Positions 61,247 to 64,000 of a DNA stretch of 64,000 nt are shown piece by piece (position 1 is the first letter of the stretch; the number at the start of each line of letters is the position of its first letter). A program made the position numbers and the translations under genes. The notes below the pieces were generated by a model. It searched no databases, was not told the origin of the DNA, and saw only the letters and a list, made by a program, of their open reading frames with translations. The DNA comes from Asticcacaulis sp047605545 (GTDB lineage Bacteria > Pseudomonadota > Alphaproteobacteria > Caulobacterales > Caulobacteraceae): positions 20,598 to 84,597 of the forward strand of contig JASGFL010000003.1 in the NCBI GenBank assembly GCA_047605545.1, in the 5' to 3' direction.

Positions 61247-63400
61247 ATGAAGGGTCTGAACGGCGGCAATCTGTCTGTGGGTATCAAGGGGCTGATGTGG
61301 TCTGCGGCCATTCCGGCGCTGGTGTCCGGTATGGTGCTGATGCCGTCTGCCCTCAGGGCTGAAGTGGCTGACAAGGATGCGGTCGAAGAGGTCGTGGTAT
61401 CCGGCGCACGGCCCCTGCGGTCGGGCGCGCTTGATCGCAATACGATCATTGCCACCGAGGTCTATAACCAGACGACTGTGGACCGCGTGCATGCGGTCAA
61501 TATCAATGAGGTGCTCGATAAGCGCCCCGGCATTTCCGTTCAGACCGAATGTTCCATCTGTAATGTGCGCAATGTGTCGCTGAATAATCTGCCCGGTCGT
61601 TTCACAACGATCATGATTGACTCTATTCCGCTGTTCTCGTCGCTGTCGAGCGCCTATGGCCTTGATAGTGTCAATGTGCGCGGTATCGAGCGCATCGAAG
61701 TGTCGCGTGGTGCCGGTACGTCGCTGATCGCCCCCGAAGCCATTTCCGGCGTGGTCAATATTGTCAGCAAGCGCCCGACTGAACCTGAGTTTGAATCGAT
61801 CGTCGATGCTGGTGACTTAGGCTGGCGCAATTATCAGCTCTATGGCGGCAATGTTTTTGAGGGTGGCGCGTTTGCCCTCAATGCCAGCTATCAGAACCAT
61901 AATTCGGTTGATGCGATCGGGTCGGGTATCTCGCAATATACCGGCTATGAGCGCACCCTGATCGGCGGGGCCTTGTTCCTTGATGACGTGCTGGGGTTCC
62001 GCATTAAGGGCCGTGCCGACATCATCACCGAAGACCGTGGCGGTGGCGCGCTGGGTACGGACTATGAGGCCATCAAACAAAGTGTCACCGGTAATCCGTT
62101 CGACTGGTCAAAGGGGCCAAACGCGTCGCCTTCGTCAGAGGGCTGGTATGCGCCGGATGGCTCAGGCTTCCTGCCGTGGGATCTGGGCCGTGCCGGTCTG
62201 TCCGAGATTATCTTTACCGATCGGGCGTCGGTGCTGGGCAGTGCCGAGCGTGACCTGTCCGGCGGTGTCCTGAAATTCGCCGGTGGCTATGCGAAGAATG
62301 AGCAGGACAGTTTTTATGAGCATGCGCTCTACGCGGCCGAAAGCCGTCAGACCTATGCCGAGGTCAGCTATCACCGCCCCGTAAGCTGGGGCAGCCTGAC
62401 CTTGGGGGCCAATTACCGCTTTGAGGATCTGGTCTCTACGGGTCAAAACGTGGCGGGTGAGAACAATGACGGTCTGGATGATTATGAATATAAGGTGCCG
62501 GGCGTTTTCGCTCAGGTCTATCTGACCGGCTTTGATAAGGCGCTGGAGGTCAATCTGTCGGCGCGCTATGACGACCATAATGTATTCGGTGAGATATTCA
62601 CCCCGCGCGTCAATCTGCTGTGGCACCACAATGCCCGCCTGTCGAGCCGTCTGGCGCTGGGGCAGGGCTATCGCGCGCCGACATCGTTCTTTGAGCAGGA
62701 TCACGGTATTCTCGATACCCGCTATGTGCTGCGCCAGATCACCAAGCCGGAAAAGTCAGACAATGCCTCCTATGCCTTAAGCTATTCCGACTCGCGTTGG
62801 GTGGTGGCCGCCAGCTACAACTGGACGAAGGTGAAGAATATCGCGATGCTTGATTCCGGTCAGGTCGATGGCGACGGTCATCCCTACACGCTGTTTACCT
62901 CAAGCTCTGATCCGGTGACGGTGCAGGGCGTCGATATTAACGGCAGCTATCGCGTGTCGCCGCAGGTCATGGTGGGTTTCGGCGCAGAGAAGTATGAGTT
63001 CGATTTCGTCGAAGGGACTCTGGCCTTCTCACGTCCCGATAGTCGCCTGTTCGCGGCGATTGACTATGATCCGATTCCGGCCCTGCATATATTTGCGCGT
63101 GCGACCTGGACGGGGGCGCAGGATCTGGAACGCTTCTATGGTGAAGGGCGCTACAATTTTGATGGTACGCCCAAGCGTTCCAAAGCGCCTGCCTTTACGA
63201 CCATTGATGCGCAGGTGGCCTATTATATCCGCCCGGACAGCCTCAGTGCCTATGTCGGGGTTGATAACCTGACTGACTATGTGCAGTCCGATAAGGAAAA
63301 CATGCTGTGGATCGATGCCGAAGGGGCCATCGACGTGACTCATATCTGGGGGCCATCAAGAGGGCGCTTTGTCTATGCCGGTATCAAGTACAGCTATTAA
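61247..63400 (+). CDS. TonB-dependent receptor with a CxxC pair in the plug
   Basis: A 717-residue outer-membrane receptor (signal peptide ending near ALRAE). The TonB-box-like EEVVVSGARP precedes a plug with Cys102 and Cys105 in TECSICNVRNVSLNNLPG, then TIMIDSIPLFSSLSSAYGLD and IEVSRGAGTSLIAPEAISGVVNIV. The barrel ends RFVYAGIKYSY. Receptors with this cysteine pair form a distinct group unlike the other three in this window and are often metal-related, but I cannot name the ligand. Its 3' end overlaps the thioredoxin-like gene by 26 nt, tying the two together. Confidence 0.92.
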   Translation: MKGLNGGNLSVGIKGLMWSAAIPALVSGMVLMPSALRAEVADKDAVEEVVVSGARPLRSGALDRNTIIATEVYNQTTVDRVHAVNINEVLDKRPGISVQTECSICNVRNVSLNNLPGRFTTIMIDSIPLFSSLSSAYGLDSVNVRGIERIEVSRGAGTSLIAPEAISGVVNIVSKRPTEPEFESIVDAGDLGWRNYQLYGGNVFEGGAFALNASYQNHNSVDAIGSGISQYTGYERTLIGGALFLDDVLGFRIKGRADIITEDRGGGALGTDYEAIKQSVTGNPFDWSKGPNASPSSEGWYAPDGSGFLPWDLGRAGLSEIIFTDRASVLGSAERDLSGGVLKFAGGYAKNEQDSFYEHALYAAESRQTYAEVSYHRPVSWGSLTLGANYRFEDLVSTGQNVAGENNDGLDDYEYKVPGVFAQVYLTGFDKALEVNLSARYDDHNVFGEIFTPRVNLLWHHNARLSSRLALGQGYRAPTSFFEQDHGILDTRYVLRQITKPEKSDNASYALSYSDSRWVVAASYNWTKVKNIAMLDSGQVDGDGHPYTLFTSSSDPVTVQGVDINGSYRVSPQVMVGFGAEKYEFDFVEGTLAFSRPDSRLFAAIDYDPIPALHIFARATWTGAQDLERFYGEGRYNFDGTPKRSKAPAFTTIDAQVAYYIRPDSLSAYVGVDNLTDYVQSDKENMLWIDAEGAIDVTHIWGPSRGRFVYAGIKYSY

Positions 63401-63887
63401 GGCCGCCTTGTGTGGTGCGCTGCTGGCCTTACCGGCGGCAGCGCAGGATGTACGCAAGATAACCTTTCAGGATTTTGAGCGGCCTGAATTTGTCCGCGTG
63501 GCGGATCTGCTGCCGGAGCGTGCTGATAATATGCTGGTGTTGTCGTTCTGGGATCGGGACTGTGCGCCCTGTCTGGTAGAGCTGGCGCATCTGCCGTCTC
63601 TGGCTGATCGGAATACGGATATGCGCTTTGCCGCCGTTGCGACGGGTGATGTGCGTCGTTCACGTCAATGGCTGACACGCCGGCCTATGGCGAAGTCACA
63701 GCGGGGCGTTGATCTTCTCAGAGTGGCCAATGATCCTGCGGGTATAATGCGGGAAATGGGCAATGCCCGCGGGGCCTATCCCTTTAATGTGGCGGTCAAT
63801 CATAAAGGTGAGGTCTGTGCCTATGGGGCTCGGATGCTCGATCAGGCCGGAATCGGCGTGATGCGTAAGGCCTGTAAGGGGAAATAG
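63375..63887 (+). CDS. Periplasmic thioredoxin-like (TlpA-type) protein
   Basis: A protein of 170 residues with a signal peptide (AALCGALLALPAAAQ) and a thioredoxin-like fold. The redox pair is Cys63-x2-Cys66 in FWDRDCAPCLVELAHLP, in place of WCxPC. Further expected elements are FAAVATGD and the cis-Pro-like AYPFNVAVNHKGEV. It starts inside the TonB receptor gene, so it is translationally linked. It may reduce or protect the receptor's plug cysteines or handle its ligand in the periplasm. No gene is seen in the last 113 bases of the window. Confidence 0.82.
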   Translation: MPVSSTAIKAALCGALLALPAAAQDVRKITFQDFERPEFVRVADLLPERADNMLVLSFWDRDCAPCLVELAHLPSLADRNTDMRFAAVATGDVRRSRQWLTRRPMAKSQRGVDLLRVANDPAGIMREMGNARGAYPFNVAVNHKGEVCAYGARMLDQAGIGVMRKACKGK

Positions 63888-64000
63888 CCGCGATTCAGGG
63901 GCTTTTTCGGGCTTTCTGTTGATTGTTTCGGTTTTATGAATATTGCGATTGACTCTGTTTGGTTGGGGGCGTAGTTACGCCGCTCTGCAGCTGACGGGGC

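Noticed and set aside
1..64000. CRISPR arrays, tRNA genes, insertion sequences, prophage or conjugation genes
   Set aside because: I found no regularly spaced repeats, no convincing tRNA cloverleaf in the gaps, and no transposase, integrase or phage-like protein.

Overview
The window looks like a chromosomal stretch from an aerobic, plant-matter-degrading alphaproteobacterium of the Caulobacteraceae (Asticcacaulis/Caulobacter type). This is inferred from four large TonB-dependent receptors, moderately high GC with AT-rich promoters, promoter sequences close to the Caulobacter housekeeping consensus (TTGACG-type -35, GCTANAWC-type -10), and a VanR operator identical to the one I know from Caulobacter. 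I see no rRNA, tRNA, CRISPR array, phage or insertion sequence. Almost all DNA is coding, in tight operons with many 1-, 4- and 7-11-nt overlaps.

Region 1 (1-11093) is a hydroxycinnamate to protocatechuate module: an AraC-type PobR-like regulator (cut by the left edge), pobA, a MarR repressor, then vanillin dehydrogenase, hydroxycinnamoyl-CoA hydratase-lyase and feruloyl/coumaroyl-CoA ligase, followed by vanB-vanA, divergent vanR and an aromatic-acid MFS symporter. Together these take ferulate or coumarate to vanillate or 4-hydroxybenzoate and on to protocatechuate. Ring-cleavage genes are not in the window.

Region 2 (11094-35942) is an accessory catabolic block built on two paralogous TonB receptors. 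It holds three secreted CocE/NonD-type hydrolases, two further alpha/beta hydrolases (one with a degenerate triad), a di-heme c-type cytochrome, an OmpA-like protein, an aldo/keto reductase, a family III CoA-transferase coupled to an unusual fused 2-hydroxyacyl-CoA-dehydratase-like protein that lacks the cluster cysteines, and a hydrolase-TRAP transporter-MarR operon. It reads as a system that cleaves an ester or amide substrate outside the cytoplasm, imports the acid through TRAP and activates it with CoA. The substrate is unknown.

Region 3 (35943-46232) holds a methionine ABC transporter (metNIQ). It also holds a compact five-gene cluster with a strong promoter and an overlapping 13-bp palindrome: KAS III, extended SDR, MBL-fold hydrolase, PaaK/CapK-like ligase and ATP-grasp. 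I regard this as a candidate undescribed biosynthetic pathway. A convergent GGDEF-EAL protein and an MgtC-like membrane protein follow.

Region 4 (46233-61106) is a sugar regulon for alpha-galactosides or N-acetylgalactosaminides: a 1111-residue TonB receptor, a DeoR/AgaR-type regulator, GH27 and GH36 glycosidases, an amidohydrolase, a DMT-type permease, a KbaZ/GatZ-type tagatose-bisphosphate aldolase subunit, an AgaS-type SIS isomerase/deaminase and a BadF/BcrA-type sugar kinase. TTTCGTTTT-rich repeats sit in front of each transcription unit and probably define one regulator's sites. Region 5 (61107-64000) is a TonB receptor with a CxxC pair in its plug, overlapped by a thioredoxin-like periplasmic protein and preceded by dyads that resemble Zur boxes.
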